A stretch of 64,000 nucleotides of DNA from Rhodospirillaceae bacterium (GTDB taxonomy: Bacteria; Pseudomonadota; Alphaproteobacteria; Bin65), in assembly GCA_028819475.1 (NCBI GenBank), contig JAPPLJ010000030.1:186001-250000 (forward strand). The letters are read 5' to 3'. The notes under the pieces were generated by a model that made no database searches, was not told where the DNA came from, and worked only from the letters and a program-made list of their open reading frames with translations. Shown here in pieces: positions 8,070 to 17,741 of the stretch. The number at the start of each line of letters is the position of its first letter. The stretch's first letter is position 1. The position numbers were made by a program, and so were the translations under genes.

Positions 8070-10352
8070 TCATTTTTCCGCCGAATCGAAACGCCAGATA
8101 TAGCCGCGGTTCAGCGTGTCGTATTGCGGCGGCCATTCCACCTTGCCGTAGCCGATCTGGCCCATCTCGTAGGCCGCGTGGCGCGTCCAGTAAGGGTCGT
8201 ACAGATGGGCCCGGGCGATCACGCAGAGGTCGGCCCGTCCGCCGGCCAGGATGGAATTGGCGTCTTCGTAGGAGCTGATCGCGCCGACCGCCATGGTGGG
8301 CCGGTCAAGCTCCAGGCGGATGCGCTCGGCGAACGGAGTCTGGAACAGCCGGCCGTATTCCGGCTCCTCGTCGGACACCACCTGCCCCGAGGAGGCGTCG
8401 ATGATGTCGGCGCCTGCCGCATAGAGCAGGCCGGCGGCCTCCACGGCATCCGGGGGCGTCGTGCCGCCGGCCTTCCAGTCGTGCGCCGAAATCCGCACGG
8501 AGATCGGTTTCTCCTCCGGCCAGGCACCCCGCACCGCACGGAAAACCTCAAGCGGGAAGCGCATCCGGTTTTCCAGGCTGCCGCCGTATTCGTCGGTCCG
8601 GATGTTGGTCAGTGGCGAGACGAAGTTGTTGAGCAGATAGCCGTGCGCCATATGGACTTCGAGCATGTCGAAGCCCGCCCGTTCGGCGCGCATGGTCGCC
8701 TGGCGATACTCCTCGACCACCCGGTCCATATCCGCCCGGTCCATCTCCCTGGGCACCTGGCTGTGCGGCTTGTAGGGCAGCGGCGAGGCCGCCATGATCG
8801 GCCAGTTGCCTTCCGGCAGCGGCTCGTCGAATCCTTCCCACAGCAGGGTCGTCGAGCCCTTGCGGCCCGAATGGCCGAGCTGCAGGCCGATCTTCGCCTG
8901 CGTATAGCGGTGGACGTAATCCGTGATCCGCTTCCAGCCGGCGACATGGTCGTCGCTGTAGATGCCCGTGCAGCCGGGGCTGATCCGCCCCTCTCGGCTG
9001 ACGTTGGTCATTTCCGCAATGACCAGACCCGCTCCGCCCATGGCGCGGCTGCCGAGATGGACGAGGTGCCAGTCGTCGGGCATGCCGTCCTCGGCGGAAT
9101 ACTGGCACATGGGCGAAACGACGATCCGGTTGTCCAGCACCATGTCGCGCAACCGGAACGGCGTGAACATGGGCGGCGGCGGCGGGCCGTCCGGCAGATT
9201 GACACCCGACCGGTTGGCCGCGCCGGCGGCGAACCATCTGTCGACGCTCTCGACATAGTCGGCGTCGCGCAGGCGCAGGTTGCCGTGGCTGATGCGCAGG
9301 CTCCGGGTCAGCAGCGAAAAGCCGAACTGGATCGGCTCCAGAGTGTCGTAATAGCGCTCGGTTTCCTCGAACCAGCGCTGGGAAACCTTCGCCGAGCGCT
9401 GCAGGCTCTCGACCTGCGGCCGGTAGGTTTCCTCATACTGCATAAGGCCCTTGTCAATCCCGCCGGTTTCGAGGATCGCGCCGTGCAGGGCGATCGAGTC
9501 TTCCATCGCCAGCTTGGTGCCCGAGCCGATGGAAAAGTGGGCCGTGTGCACCGCATCGCCCGCCAGCACGACGTTGTCGAACGACCAGTTCTCGCAGGAG
9601 ATGTTGGGAAACTGCCGCCAGTGCGACCGGTTCCTGATGATCCCGGCATTGCCGATATAGGGACGGAGCAGGTCGGCAACGTAGGCGACCGTGGCATCCT
9701 CGTCGGTGACCTCCAGCCCGGTGTTGGCGAAGGTCTCGTCGGTGCACTCGATGATCAGCGTCGACATGTCCTGGACGTAGCGATAGCAGTGCGTCCGCCA
9801 GAGGCCGTGCCCGTTTTCGATGAAATGAAAGGTGAAGGCCGGGAAGTTGAAATCGGAGCCCAGCCAGACGAAGCGGTTGGGCCGGAAATCGAGTTGCGGC
9901 CGGAACCGGTCCGCCCAGCGGTCGCGGGCGACCGAGTTGACGCCGTCAGCGGCATAGAGCAGGTCGCAATCCCGCAGGGCTTCCGGATCGTCGATCCGCT
10001 CCTCGAAGTGCATGTCGATGCCGAGTTCCCGGCAGCGGTCCTGCATCAGCAGCAGCATCTTGACCCGGGACATGCCGGCGAAGCCGTGGCCGGTGGATTT
10101 CAGCACCTGGCCCTTGATGTGGATGTCGATATCGTCCCAGTGCTCGAACGACCGGGTGATCGCCTCGTGGGTCGGCGCGTCGGCCTCGCGGAACCCTTCC
10201 ATCGTCCGGTCGGAGAAGACGACGCCGAAGCCGAAAGTGTCGTCGTGGCGGTTCTGCTCGTAGATCGCGATCTGCGCATCCGGAAAGGATTTCTTCATCA
10301 GGATCGCGAAATACAGGCTTCCCGGCCCGCCGCCGAGGCAGTTGATCTTCAT
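8070..10352 (-). CDS. Bifunctional aryl-CoA flavin monooxygenase/OYE reductase (2-aminobenzoyl-CoA or salicylyl-CoA type)
   Basis: A 760-residue fusion. Residues 1 to about 380 form an FAD aromatic hydroxylase (nucleotide motif GGGPGSLY at 7-14; the GD motif in [23 protein letters not shown]). Residues ~395-760 form an Old Yellow Enzyme domain ([47 protein letters not shown]). This layout is that of 2-aminobenzoyl-CoA monooxygenase/reductase and the salicylyl-CoA 5-hydroxylase group: the first half hydroxylates and dearomatises an aryl-CoA, the second reduces the product. The neighbouring aryl-CoA ligase, acyl-CoA dehydrogenase, hydratase, SDR and RidA favour the 2-aminobenzoyl-CoA route known from Azoarcus evansii. 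Choice of substrate remains inference. Confidence 0.88.
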   Translation of the reverse strand: MKINCLGGGPGSLYFAILMKKSFPDAQIAIYEQNRHDDTFGFGVVFSDRTMEGFREADAPTHEAITRSFEHWDDIDIHIKGQVLKSTGHGFAGMSRVKMLLLMQDRCRELGIDMHFEERIDDPEALRDCDLLYAADGVNSVARDRWADRFRPQLDFRPNRFVWLGSDFNFPAFTFHFIENGHGLWRTHCYRYVQDMSTLIIECTDETFANTGLEVTDEDATVAYVADLLRPYIGNAGIIRNRSHWRQFPNISCENWSFDNVVLAGDAVHTAHFSIGSGTKLAMEDSIALHGAILETGGIDKGLMQYEETYRPQVESLQRSAKVSQRWFEETERYYDTLEPIQFGFSLLTRSLRISHGNLRLRDADYVESVDRWFAAGAANRSGVNLPDGPPPPPMFTPFRLRDMVLDNRIVVSPMCQYSAEDGMPDDWHLVHLGSRAMGGAGLVIAEMTNVSREGRISPGCTGIYSDDHVAGWKRITDYVHRYTQAKIGLQLGHSGRKGSTTLLWEGFDEPLPEGNWPIMAASPLPYKPHSQVPREMDRADMDRVVEEYRQATMRAERAGFDMLEVHMAHGYLLNNFVSPLTNIRTDEYGGSLENRMRFPLEVFRAVRGAWPEEKPISVRISAHDWKAGGTTPPDAVEAAGLLYAAGADIIDASSGQVVSDEEPEYGRLFQTPFAERIRLELDRPTMAVGAISSYEDANSILAGGRADLCVIARAHLYDPYWTRHAAYEMGQIGYGKVEWPPQYDTLNRGYIWRFDSAEK

Positions 10353-10379
10353 TTACAATTCAACCGTTCGATTTTTTGA

Positions 10380-10724
10380 TCAGGCAAGCAACACATATAC
10401 ATGCTGCCTTGACCAAGGATCTGGCAGCCGACCGCCACCGCCTTCTCGTTCATTCTCCACCGAGACATTCGCCCTGCAATCATTGCGGAGATAATTGATA
10501 AGTTCTGTTTCAACAAAGGAAACGTTCCCGTCACTGGACGAAACGTAGATGACCACCATCTCGTTCCATCCATTTCGCCGATGTTGTCGCCATCGATTTT
10601 CGGGATTTACCGTTTTGCCGACATAGATGAACGAATTTCGTCGCCCGTACTGACCAACTGCTTTCTTCAGATGATGCAGAACAGCGCGTTTGCCTCCGGT
10701 CCATTCCCAATACTTTACTCCCAT
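10380..10724 (-). CDS. Small GIY-YIG-like nuclease-fold protein
   Basis: A 114-residue protein lying inside the aryl-CoA operon, 27 nt upstream of the monooxygenase and 23 nt after the ligase. It has a GIY-YIG-like core: FIYVGKT (the YIG-like strand), the Arg/His of NPENRWRQH, and a Glu in FVETELINYLRN at the position of the metal-binding Glu. The first GIY motif is not obvious. Its base composition is clearly more AT-rich than its neighbours and its codon use is unlike them, a sign of acquisition. Related small standalone domains have no settled role; a DNA nuclease, mobile remnant or non-catalytic protein are all possible. Confidence 0.65.
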   Translation of the reverse strand: MGVKYWEWTGGKRAVLHHLKKAVGQYGRRNSFIYVGKTVNPENRWRQHRRNGWNEMVVIYVSSSDGNVSFVETELINYLRNDCRANVSVENEREGGGGRLPDPWSRQHVYVLLA

Positions 10725-10747
10725 CTATCTGGCGGTCCCTATCTCTG

Positions 10748-12451
10748 TCATTGCACGCGAATGCCCCGTTCGCGGGCCTTTCTCTCTTCCAGCCGGCGCA
10801 GCTTGAAGCGCTGGACCTTGCCGGTTTCCGTACGCGGCAGGTCGCGCACGAACTCGACGGCGCGCGGATATTTGTAGGGCGCGATCTCGGCCTTCACGAA
10901 TTCCTGGAGTTCTCCGACGGTCGCTTCGCCGGCCTCTGCCGGATCGCGCAGGATGACGAAGGCCTTGACGATCCGGCCGCGCTGCTCGTCGGGCACGCCG
11001 ACCACGGCGCACTCCTTGACTTTCGGATGGTCGAGCAGCGCGTCCTCGACCTCCGGGCCGCCGATGTTGTAGCCGGCGGAAACGATCATGTCGTCGGCCC
11101 GCGCGACATACCAGAAATAGCCGTCGGCATCCTGGCGGTAGCGGTCGCCCGGCAGGTTCCAGCCGTTGACGACATAGCTGCGCTGCCGCTCCTCGTTGTC
11201 GAGATATTTGCAGCCGGTCGGCCCCCTTGTCGCCAGCAGGCCTTCGCAGGGCGGCTCCAGGATGTTGCCGGTTTCGTCCACGATGCAGGCCTCGTAGCCG
11301 GGGATCGCCGTGCCGGTCGCGCCGGGCCGGATGTCGTCGCCCTCGGCCGAAACGAAAATGTGGATCATCTCGGTCGAGCCCAGCCCGTCGATGATCCGGA
11401 TCCCGGTTGCGGCCCTGAACGCCTCGAAGGTCGGCAGGGGCAGGGTCTCACCGGCAGAAACGCATTGTTTCAGGGATGCGGGCGCGTTTCCGCTTTCCGC
11501 GATCCTGTCGGCGAGCGCGCGATACATGGTCGGCGCCGTGTAGAGCGTCGTGCAGCGGTTTTCGTCGATCAGTTCGAGCAGAAGATCCGGCCCCGGCGGG
11601 CCGGGATAGAAGACGACGGAGGCGCCGGTCCGCATGGGAAACAGCAGTTGCGCACCCAGCCCGAAGGTGAAGGCGAGCGGCGGCGTGCCGACGTAAATGT
11701 CGTCTGGCGACGGCCGGTAGACATGTTTCGGGAAGCAGTCGCACATCGCGAGGATGTCGCGGTGGAAATGCACGGTTCCCTTGGGCTGGCCGGTCGTGCC
11801 GGAGGTAAAGGCGATCAGCCCGACATCGTCGGCCGCGGTATCGGCATTGTCGAAACCGGGCGGCTTGCGGGCCACGGCCCGATCGAGGTCGGCCGCCGGG
11901 TCCGATCCGTCGCCGAGGGCGGTAAAGAATTTCACCTTGTGCAGGAGCGGCGCGCGCTCCATCGCAGCGTCGCCCTCGGCTCTGAGATCGATATCGCACA
12001 GGAAATGGCGGATTTCCGCCTTTTCCGCCATATAGGCCAGTTCTCGGGCGCGCAGCAGCGGCATCGTCGCGACGACGATCCCGCCGGCCTTCAGCACCGC
12101 CAGCCAGCAAGCCGCCATCATCGGGTTGTTCGGGCCGCGCAACAGCACCCGATTGCCCGTCTCCAGACCCATATCCTCGACCAGCACCCGGGCCACGGCG
12201 TCGGCCCTGGCTTTCAGGTCGGCATAGGTCCAGACATGGCCGGCATAGCGGATGCAGGGCCGCCCGGCCCAGCCCAACTCCGTTGCCGCCTTGTCGAGCA
12301 GTTCGACGGCCGCGTTCATCCGGTCCGGATAGGCCGCCAGCTCGGGCAGCCCGGAATAGTCGATCTCCGGCCACAGATCCTTCGGCGGCAGGTTGTCCCG
12401 CGCGAAGGTGTCCGTGAAAGCGGTGACGCCATCGCCGGGAATCCTAGCCAT
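10748..12451 (-). CDS. Aryl-CoA ligase (2-aminobenzoate/benzoate-CoA ligase family)
   Basis: A 567-residue ATP-dependent ligase making an aromatic acyl-CoA. Motifs: the P-loop [15 protein letters not shown], the [20 protein letters not shown] segment seen in benzoate-type ligases, [12 protein letters not shown], the adenylation hinge [22 protein letters not shown] and the terminal catalytic lysine in RTETGKVQR. The [13 protein letters not shown] stretch is typical of the benzoate/2-aminobenzoate-CoA ligase family. Its ATG at 12451 overlaps the acyl-CoA dehydrogenase stop by 8 nt. It supplies the CoA ester to the downstream monooxygenase/reductase. Confidence 0.9.
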   Translation of the reverse strand: MARIPGDGVTAFTDTFARDNLPPKDLWPEIDYSGLPELAAYPDRMNAAVELLDKAATELGWAGRPCIRYAGHVWTYADLKARADAVARVLVEDMGLETGNRVLLRGPNNPMMAACWLAVLKAGGIVVATMPLLRARELAYMAEKAEIRHFLCDIDLRAEGDAAMERAPLLHKVKFFTALGDGSDPAADLDRAVARKPPGFDNADTAADDVGLIAFTSGTTGQPKGTVHFHRDILAMCDCFPKHVYRPSPDDIYVGTPPLAFTFGLGAQLLFPMRTGASVVFYPGPPGPDLLLELIDENRCTTLYTAPTMYRALADRIAESGNAPASLKQCVSAGETLPLPTFEAFRAATGIRIIDGLGSTEMIHIFVSAEGDDIRPGATGTAIPGYEACIVDETGNILEPPCEGLLATRGPTGCKYLDNEERQRSYVVNGWNLPGDRYRQDADGYFWYVARADDMIVSAGYNIGGPEVEDALLDHPKVKECAVVGVPDEQRGRIVKAFVILRDPAEAGEATVGELQEFVKAEIAPYKYPRAVEFVRDLPRTETGKVQRFKLRRLEERKARERGIRVQ

Positions 12452-13634
12452 GGGCCGCCCCGAGGGCCGATACCGTCTGGCCGGCGATCACCAGTTTCTG
12501 CACTTCGCTCGTTCCCTCATAGATGCGCAGGGCGCGAATCTCACGATACAGTTCTTCGACCTTCTGGCCTACGGTCACGCCCTGACCGCCGAAAATCTGC
12601 ACCGCTTCGTCGACCACGTCCTGCGCCGCTTCGGTGGCGTACAGTTTGGCCATCGAACTCTCGCGCGTCACCCGGATATTCTTGACGTCCTTCGTCCAGC
12701 CGGAGCGATAGACCAACAGGGCCATGGCATCCACCTTGACGGCCATTTCGGCGATCTTGGCCTGGATAAGCTGGAACTCGCCGATCGCCTGGCCGAACGC
12801 CCTGCGGCTCTGCGAATAGGCCACGGCTTCGTCGAGCGCCCGGCGCGCCATGCCGAGCGCGGCGGCGCCGACCGTCGTCCGGAAGACATCGAGATTGGCC
12901 ATCGCGATCCGGAAGCCTTCGCCCGGATTGCCCAGAAGATGGCTGGCCGGAACGCGGCAATTCTCGAACGACAGCGTCGCCAGAGGATGGGGCGCCATCA
13001 CGTCGATCCGGCCGGCGACCCGGAAACCCGGTAAATCGGCGTCGACAACGAATGCGGAAAGCCCCCTGGCTCCGGGCGCCTCGCCGGTCCGGGCGATCAC
13101 GACGTAATGGTCGGCGATGCCGCCGTTCGAAATCCAGGTCTTGGTGCCGTTGAGGACGAAATGATTGCCGTCGAGCTCGGCCGTTGTTTCCAGCGCCGCC
13201 ACGTCCGACCCGCCCTGGGGTTCCGACATCGCCAGCGCCGCGATCCGCTCGCCCGTCGCTACCCGCGGCAGGTATTCCTCCTTCAGTTCGTCCGAGCCGT
13301 AGAGCGTGATCGCGCCGGTGCCCAGGCCCTGCATGACGAAGCTGAAATCGGCGAGGCCGAGATAGTAGCCGAGGATCTCCCGGCCGAGGGCGATGGAGCG
13401 AACGTCGAGCGTCTCATGCGTTCCGCCATAGGCCGCCGGCACGGTCAGTTTCAGCCAGTCGGCCTCGCCCAGCATGCGAACCAGGCGCAGGCAAATGTCG
13501 TCGACATCGGTCTTGCCGTGAACCTCGTGCTCCATCGGGCGCAGGTTGGCCTCCGCCCAGGCGCGCAGTTCGACCGCCAGTTCCCGGTGCCGGTCTTCGA
13601 GAAACGGCCAGTCGAGATAGGTCGAATCCGGCAT
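12444..13634 (-). CDS. Acyl-CoA dehydrogenase (aryl-CoA operon)
   Basis: A 396-residue FAD enzyme that oxidises acyl-CoA to the trans-2-enoyl-CoA. Start is the ATG at 13634, overlapping the hydratase stop by one base. Signatures seen: [11 protein letters not shown] (FAD/substrate loop), [32 protein letters not shown] and the C-terminal catalytic Glu region [13 protein letters not shown]. In the aminobenzoyl-CoA route a beta-oxidation-like set acts after ring reduction; this gene is probably one step of it. It lies between the hydratase and ligase in a tight operon. Confidence 0.92.
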   Translation of the reverse strand: MPDSTYLDWPFLEDRHRELAVELRAWAEANLRPMEHEVHGKTDVDDICLRLVRMLGEADWLKLTVPAAYGGTHETLDVRSIALGREILGYYLGLADFSFVMQGLGTGAITLYGSDELKEEYLPRVATGERIAALAMSEPQGGSDVAALETTAELDGNHFVLNGTKTWISNGGIADHYVVIARTGEAPGARGLSAFVVDADLPGFRVAGRIDVMAPHPLATLSFENCRVPASHLLGNPGEGFRIAMANLDVFRTTVGAAALGMARRALDEAVAYSQSRRAFGQAIGEFQLIQAKIAEMAVKVDAMALLVYRSGWTKDVKNIRVTRESSMAKLYATEAAQDVVDEAVQIFGGQGVTVGQKVEELYREIRALRIYEGTSEVQKLVIAGQTVSALGAAHG

Positions 13635-14512
13635 CAGTTGCCCTCGAACACCGGCTTTTCCTTCGCCACGAAGGCGTGGTAGGCGCGGTGGTAATCCTGG
13701 GTCTGCATGCAGATCGCCTGGGCCTGGGCCTCGGCCTCGATATACTGCTCCAGTCCCATGTTCCATTCCATGTCCAGCATCTTCTTGGTCATGGCATTGC
13801 CGAAGGTCGGTCCGTCGGCGAGCCGCGCGGCGAACGCCTGCGCCGTCCCAAGGAGTTCGCCGCTGTCGACCAGCCGGTTGTAGAAGCCCCAGCGCTCGCC
13901 CTCGTCTCCCGTCATGGCGCGTCCGGTATACAGCAGTTCCGCCGCCCGGCCCTGGCCGATGATGCGCGGGAGGATGGCGCAGGCGCCCATATCGCAGCCG
14001 GCCAGCCCCACCCGGTTGAACAGGTAAAGCACCCTGGCCTCCGGCGTCCCGAAGCGGATATCGCAGGCCATGGCGATCGCGCCGCCGGCGCCGGCGCAGA
14101 TGCCGTCGATCGCCGCGACGACCGGCTGCGGGCAGGTCCGGATCGCTTTCACCAAGTCGCCGGTCATGCGGGTGAAATTCAGCAGGCCCGGCATGTCGAG
14201 ATCGAGCAGCGGGCCGATGATCTCGTGGACGTCGCCGCCGGTACAGAAATTGCCGCCGGCGCCCGTCACCACAACCGCCCTGACATCTTCGGCGTAACTG
14301 AGCGCCCGGAAGGTATCGCGCAGTTCGGCATAGCTTTCGAAGGTCAGCGGATTCTTCTTCTCCGGCCGGTTCAGCGTGATCGTGGCGACCTTGCCATCGA
14401 CCTCCCACTTGAAATGCTTCGGCCGGTAGTCGGCAGCCAGCGAAGGCGAGGTATCTTCCAGCATCTGGCCGAAGGTGCGGCCGTGACGCTTGAGCATGTC
14501 GGTTTCGGGCAT
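13634..14512 (-). CDS. Enoyl-CoA hydratase/isomerase family protein
   Basis: A 292-residue crotonase-fold protein. The oxyanion-hole segments are [15 protein letters not shown] (near residue 85-99) and [22 protein letters not shown] (near 133-154). The usual catalytic Glu pair is not plainly conserved: the second helix reads [21 protein letters not shown], so the exact reaction (hydration, isomerisation or ring cleavage) is open. The protein has an extra ~30-residue N-terminus. It shares the operon with the ligase and the monooxygenase and overlaps the dehydrogenase start by one base. Confidence 0.9.
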   Translation of the reverse strand: MPETDMLKRHGRTFGQMLEDTSPSLAADYRPKHFKWEVDGKVATITLNRPEKKNPLTFESYAELRDTFRALSYAEDVRAVVVTGAGGNFCTGGDVHEIIGPLLDLDMPGLLNFTRMTGDLVKAIRTCPQPVVAAIDGICAGAGGAIAMACDIRFGTPEARVLYLFNRVGLAGCDMGACAILPRIIGQGRAAELLYTGRAMTGDEGERWGFYNRLVDSGELLGTAQAFAARLADGPTFGNAMTKKMLDMEWNMGLEQYIEAEAQAQAICMQTQDYHRAYHAFVAKEKPVFEGN

Positions 14513-14548
14513 CGGCTTCCTCGAAGGTGCGGCGGACGGAAACGGCGC

Positions 14549-15052
14549 TCAGCCGCCGTCCGCCTTGTCGTGCAAATGATCTTTCAGGCGGCCCAACAGG
14601 GTCTGCAACTGGCGCAGGTCCGACCGCTTCATCGCCCCGAGCTTGGCGGCGATCACCGCCTCGTGGTTCGGCAGCATTTCGCGGAATGCCGTCGCGCCTT
14701 TCTGCGTCAGCCTGACGATATGGGCCCGGCGGTCTTTCGGCATCGGCGTGCGCTCGACCAGGCCTTCCTCGACCAGCCGGTCGATCAGTCCGGTAACATT
14801 GCCCCTGGTAACCATCAGCCGGCGGGAAAGTTCGCCCATCGTCAGGCCTTGGGGTGCGCGCTCGAGTTGCGACAGCAGGTCGAAGCGCGGCAGGGTCATG
14901 CCGAAGGCGGCGCGCAGTTCCTGGCGCACATCCTGCTCGATGCGGTTGGCGCAGGACAGCAGGCGCAGCCAGACCCGCAATTCCAGCTTGTCGTCGGCCG
15001 TCGCTGCAGTCTCGCGGTCGACAGCGCCACCCGGCTTGATGTCGCCGTCCAT
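14549..15052 (-). CDS. MarR family transcriptional regulator
   Basis: A 167-residue winged-helix regulator. The helix-turn-helix is in [24 protein letters not shown], and the wing is [21 protein letters not shown]. The ATG at 15052 overlaps the SDR stop; an upstream in-frame GTG at 15055 is possible. MarR proteins of aromatic-acid operons often sense the aryl-CoA intermediate; here the likely target is the AT-rich palindromic region 15942-15968 between the SDR and the RidA gene, and the operon it belongs to (inference). Confidence 0.92.
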   Translation of the reverse strand: MDGDIKPGGAVDRETAATADDKLELRVWLRLLSCANRIEQDVRQELRAAFGMTLPRFDLLSQLERAPQGLTMGELSRRLMVTRGNVTGLIDRLVEEGLVERTPMPKDRRAHIVRLTQKGATAFREMLPNHEAVIAAKLGAMKRSDLRQLQTLLGRLKDHLHDKADGG

Positions 15053-15861
15053 CACATGACCTCGCCGCCCGCCACCGGGATCGACTGTCCGGTGATCGAG
15101 CCGCTGTCCGGCCGGGCCAGCCAGACCACGACGTTGGCGACCTCCTCCGGATCGATCAGGCGGCCCTGGGGGTTGCCCTGCGCCAGCTGGGCCCGCGCCG
15201 CTTCAGCATCCATGCCGGTCTTTTCGACGATGTTGGCGATGGTATCGGCAGTCATGTCGGTTTCGACATAGCCGGGGCAGACTGCGTTCACCGTCACGCC
15301 CGTTTTGGCGGTTTCCAGCGCCAGGGACCGGGTCAGGCCGACCACGCCGTGCTTCGAGGCGACATAGGCGGCGACATAGCGGTAGCCGACCAGACCTGCC
15401 GTCGAAGCGACGTTGATAATGCGGCCGTACCCCGCCTCGGTCATCGCCGGCAGCGCCTGCCGGATGCACAGGAAGGTGCTCAGCAGGTTGATCTCGACCA
15501 TGCGCATGAAGAATTCGGTCGTCGTGCGCTTGAAGGGGGCGCTGTCGCCGCGCCCGGCATTGTTGACCAGAACGGAAACCGGCCCGCGCTCCGCGACCGC
15601 TTGGGCGAAAGCGGCTTCGACGGCAGCGTCGTCCGTGACATCGGCAGCGGCGATCCCGGCTGCAGCGCCGAAGCGCTCCGCCAGTTCAGCCTGTTTGGCC
15701 TCCAGCGTGGACGCGGTCCGGCCGAGCAGCGTGAGTGCAGCGCCCTGGGCGGCCAGGGCGCCGGCAATCGCCGCGCCGATGCCGCGCCCGCCACCGGTCA
15801 CCAGGGCGTGCTGTCCCTTGAGCAGGTCGGACTGGAGAGCGGTCTTTGCGGTGGCGCTCAT
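15052..15861 (-). CDS. Short-chain dehydrogenase/reductase
   Basis: A 269-residue NAD(P)-dependent SDR and the first gene of the minus-strand aryl-CoA operon. It shows [11 protein letters not shown] (residues 22-32), [10 protein letters not shown], the catalytic Ser in NVASTAG, and Tyr-x3-Lys in [10 protein letters not shown]. It ends in [15 protein letters not shown] 3-hydroxyacyl-CoA dehydrogenase role in the beta-oxidation-like part of the pathway is the simplest reading, since no other such enzyme is in the operon. Start at the ATG 15861. Confidence 0.92.
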   Translation of the reverse strand: MSATAKTALQSDLLKGQHALVTGGGRGIGAAIAGALAAQGAALTLLGRTASTLEAKQAELAERFGAAAGIAAADVTDDAAVEAAFAQAVAERGPVSVLVNNAGRGDSAPFKRTTTEFFMRMVEINLLSTFLCIRQALPAMTEAGYGRIINVASTAGLVGYRYVAAYVASKHGVVGLTRSLALETAKTGVTVNAVCPGYVETDMTADTIANIVEKTGMDAEAARAQLAQGNPQGRLIDPEEVANVVVWLARPDSGSITGQSIPVAGGEVM

Positions 15862-15941
15862 GGCGTGGGGCGAAACCTGGGGAAGGCAAGGACAACCGGG
15901 GCAAAGCGGCCCAAACGCGGGACTGGACAGCCGAAAAATAG

Positions 15942-15968
15942 TTTAGATATAAAATATTCAGACCTAAA
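15942..15968. promoter_or_regulatory. Divergent promoter with MarR-type inverted repeat
   Basis: The 145-nt gap between the SDR and the RidA gene holds a sharply AT-rich block in GC-rich DNA. It has the inverted repeat TTTAG (15942-15946) and CTAAA (15964-15968), with an imperfect inner palindrome GATATAAAATATTC. It probably carries the divergent promoters and the site for the operon's own MarR protein. Confidence 0.5.
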
Positions 15969-16006
15969 ATTTCTGTCCACCCCCTTTGTTTACCGGAGCG
16001 ACCGAG

Positions 16007-16402
16007 ATGCAGATTTTGCAACCGCCCGGCTGGCCGCGCGCCAAAGGCTATTCCAACGGCGTCGCCGCAAAAGGAACCCTGGTTTTCGTTGCCGGCGAGA
16101 TCGGCTGGGATCCGGTTACCGAGAGGGTCGTCTCCGACGATTTCACGGCCCAGTTCCAGCAGGCGCTGGAAAATACCGTGGCGATCCTGAAAGAAGCGAA
16201 CGCCCGACCCGACCATATCGTCCGGATGACGTGGTTCATTACCGACAAGAAGGCATATCTGGATGACGCCCGTGCCGTCGGCCAGGCCTGGCGCGACGTG
16301 ATCGGCCGGCACTATCCCGCGATGGCCGTGATCGAGGTCAAGGGCCTGATGGAGCCCGGCGCCATGGTGGAAATCGAAACCACGGCCGTGATCCCCGACT
16401 GA
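16007..16402 (+). CDS. RidA family protein (aryl-CoA operon)
   Basis: A 131-residue YjgF/YER057c/UK114-family protein. RidA proteins hydrolyse reactive enamine/imine intermediates. It has the family core: SNGVAAKGTLVFVAGEIGWD, QFQQALENTVAILKEANARPDHIVRMTWF, and AMAVIEVKGLMEPGAMVEIETTAVIP. The catalytic Arg of classical RidA is not evident in the usual place, so this is probably one of the Rid subgroups. Start at the ATG 16007, 8 nt after GGAG. Its divergent position next to an aminobenzoyl-CoA-type operon fits a role in deaminating or scavenging an imine/enamine ring-reduction product. Confidence 0.88.
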   Translation: MQILQPPGWPRAKGYSNGVAAKGTLVFVAGEIGWDPVTERVVSDDFTAQFQQALENTVAILKEANARPDHIVRMTWFITDKKAYLDDARAVGQAWRDVIGRHYPAMAVIEVKGLMEPGAMVEIETTAVIPD

Positions 16403-16589
16403 ATCCCGATGCGGCCCCGCGGCCTCCTGTCCATTCCGGGGCGGCGGTCGTGAAACGGCATGGCCGTTCGGCATTGAACGACCCAGCCGCCTAAGCCACA
16501 ATATCGCTCGTAAGCGCCAACGGCGACCGGGCATCGAAGAATCGGGTTCGGCGCCGCATCATCGGAGACGAAAGGCCGGGAGCGGACCG
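16403..16589. other. Intergenic gap, no gene seen
   Basis: 187 bases between the RidA gene and the SnoaL-like gene. I see GC-rich stretches but no supported coding frame and no clear terminator. Confidence 0.4.
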
Positions 16590-17009
16590 ATGCGGGACAT
16601 CATCCGGGCCGTGCTGACTGCAAACAGCGAGTTCTATCGCGCCTTCCGCGAGCGGGATATCGGCGCTCTGGAGGATTTGCTGGCGGTTCGCTCGCCGGTC
16701 GCGTGCATCCATCCGGGCTGGGACATCCTGACCGACCGTGAAGAAGTCCTCAACAGCTGGCGGCAGATCCTCTCCCACCAGCAGGATGTTGCCATCGAAT
16801 GCCGTAACGCAACGCCCTACGTTTTCGACGAGGTCGCCATCGTCCTGTGCCATGAGCGTCTCGGCGGCCATACGCTGGCGGCGACCAATATGTTCCGGCA
16901 CGAAGAAGGCGAATGGCGCATGATCCATCACCAGGCGAGCCCCATGGCGGTTTCTATGGACGAGCCGGAAGACCCGGACATCCCGGAGCCCACCCGCCGT
17001 CTGCATTGA
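16590..17009 (+). CDS. SnoaL-like/NTF2-fold protein
   Basis: A 139-residue protein with the cone-shaped NTF2/SnoaL fold pattern: N-terminal helices (LTANSEFYRAFRERDIGALEDLL), CIHPGWDILTDREEVLNSW, then a beta-rich part ending in ATNMFRHEEGEWRMIHHQASP. Members include small isomerases, hydrolases and ligand-binding proteins; the IHPGW and MIHHQASP motifs are typical of the DUF4440/SnoaL_3 group. No specific reaction can be given. It stands alone, with 124 nt before the TetR gene. Confidence 0.8.
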   Translation: MRDIIRAVLTANSEFYRAFRERDIGALEDLLAVRSPVACIHPGWDILTDREEVLNSWRQILSHQQDVAIECRNATPYVFDEVAIVLCHERLGGHTLAATNMFRHEEGEWRMIHHQASPMAVSMDEPEDPDIPEPTRRLH

Positions 17010-17055
17010 CCGATCTGTATATTCCTCAGCCGCTCGCGGCGGTCGACAAGTAACC

Positions 17056-17079
17056 CGTACTAATATACTGGACAGTACG
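17056..17079. promoter_or_regulatory. Palindromic candidate operator before the TetR gene
   Basis: CGTACT (17056-17061) and AGTACG (17074-17079) form a perfect inverted repeat with a 12-nt AT-rich spacer, 54 nt upstream of the TetR start. A TATAGT hexamer follows at 17081-17086. This layout fits an autoregulatory TetR site overlapping a promoter. Confidence 0.5.
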
Positions 17080-17133
17080 GTATAGTTACGCCTGCCTGTT
17101 TCGGTCCGCAGCATAACCACAGGGACGCCGACC

Positions 17134-17691
17134 ATGAGACCTAAAAAGAAAGACCAGTTGGTCGACACAGCGCTCCGGCTGTTTTGCCGTTCCGGCTTTC
17201 GCGCGACGGGTATCGATACGATCCTGGCGGAAGCGGAAGTCGCCAAAATGACGTTGTACAACAATTTCGGCTCCAAGGAGGCGCTGATCCTGGCGGCCCT
17301 GGAAAAACGGGATGAGGAGCATATCGCCTGGCTCACCGCCGAAACCGAAGCGCGTGCCGCGGCGCCGGAAGACGGTCTGCTTGCCCTGTTCGATGCGCTG
17401 GACGCCTGGTTCGCCCGCAAGGATTTCCATGGCTGCCCATTCCTGAAGGCGTCCGGCGAGTTCGACGATCACAACGATCCGGTTCACCGGGCGGCGCTCG
17501 CCCACAAGGGACACTTGCTCGCCCTGATCCGGGAACTGGCCGAAGCCGCCGGTGCGCCCGATCCGGCGCGGATTGCCGGAGAAATCTACCTGCTGGTCGA
17601 AGGGGCCACCGTCGTCGCCCAGCTGACCGGCGACCGCTCCACTGCCGCCCGGGCGAAGCAGGCGGCCGAAGCGCTGCTTGCCGCCGGCTGA
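17134..17691 (+). CDS. TetR/AcrR family transcriptional regulator
   Basis: A 185-residue regulator. The N-terminal HTH is clear: LVDTALRLFCRSGFRATGIDTILAEAEVAKMTLYNNFGSKEALI (within residues 9-52). The C-terminal ligand-binding part contains the FHGCPFLKASGEFDD segment found in a common TetR subgroup. No obvious target operon flanks it except itself; the palindrome at 17056-17079 suggests autoregulation. Start is the ATG at 17134 with an AGGGA ribosome site. Confidence 0.93.
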   Translation: MRPKKKDQLVDTALRLFCRSGFRATGIDTILAEAEVAKMTLYNNFGSKEALILAALEKRDEEHIAWLTAETEARAAAPEDGLLALFDALDAWFARKDFHGCPFLKASGEFDDHNDPVHRAALAHKGHLLALIRELAEAAGAPDPARIAGEIYLLVEGATVVAQLTGDRSTAARAKQAAEALLAAG

Positions 17692-17741
17692 CGCCGGAGC
17701 GCCGGCATTCCCGCTCGGCTGGCCGATCCGCCAATCGGCGA

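Noticed and set aside
8124-10379. A plus-strand open frame of about 750 codons opposite the monooxygenase/reductase
   Set aside because: It is antisense to a gene with complete motifs, and its composition is typical of antisense frames in GC-rich DNA.
13634-14408. N-terminal extension of the acyl-CoA dehydrogenase through the hydratase gene
   Set aside because: The upstream frame is an out-of-frame reading of the hydratase. The dehydrogenase ATG at 13634 overlaps the hydratase stop by one base, a normal operon junction.
16590-17420. Minus-strand frame opposite the SnoaL-like and TetR genes
   Set aside because: It has no domain motifs, is antisense to two genes with recognisable folds, and crosses the likely TetR promoter.
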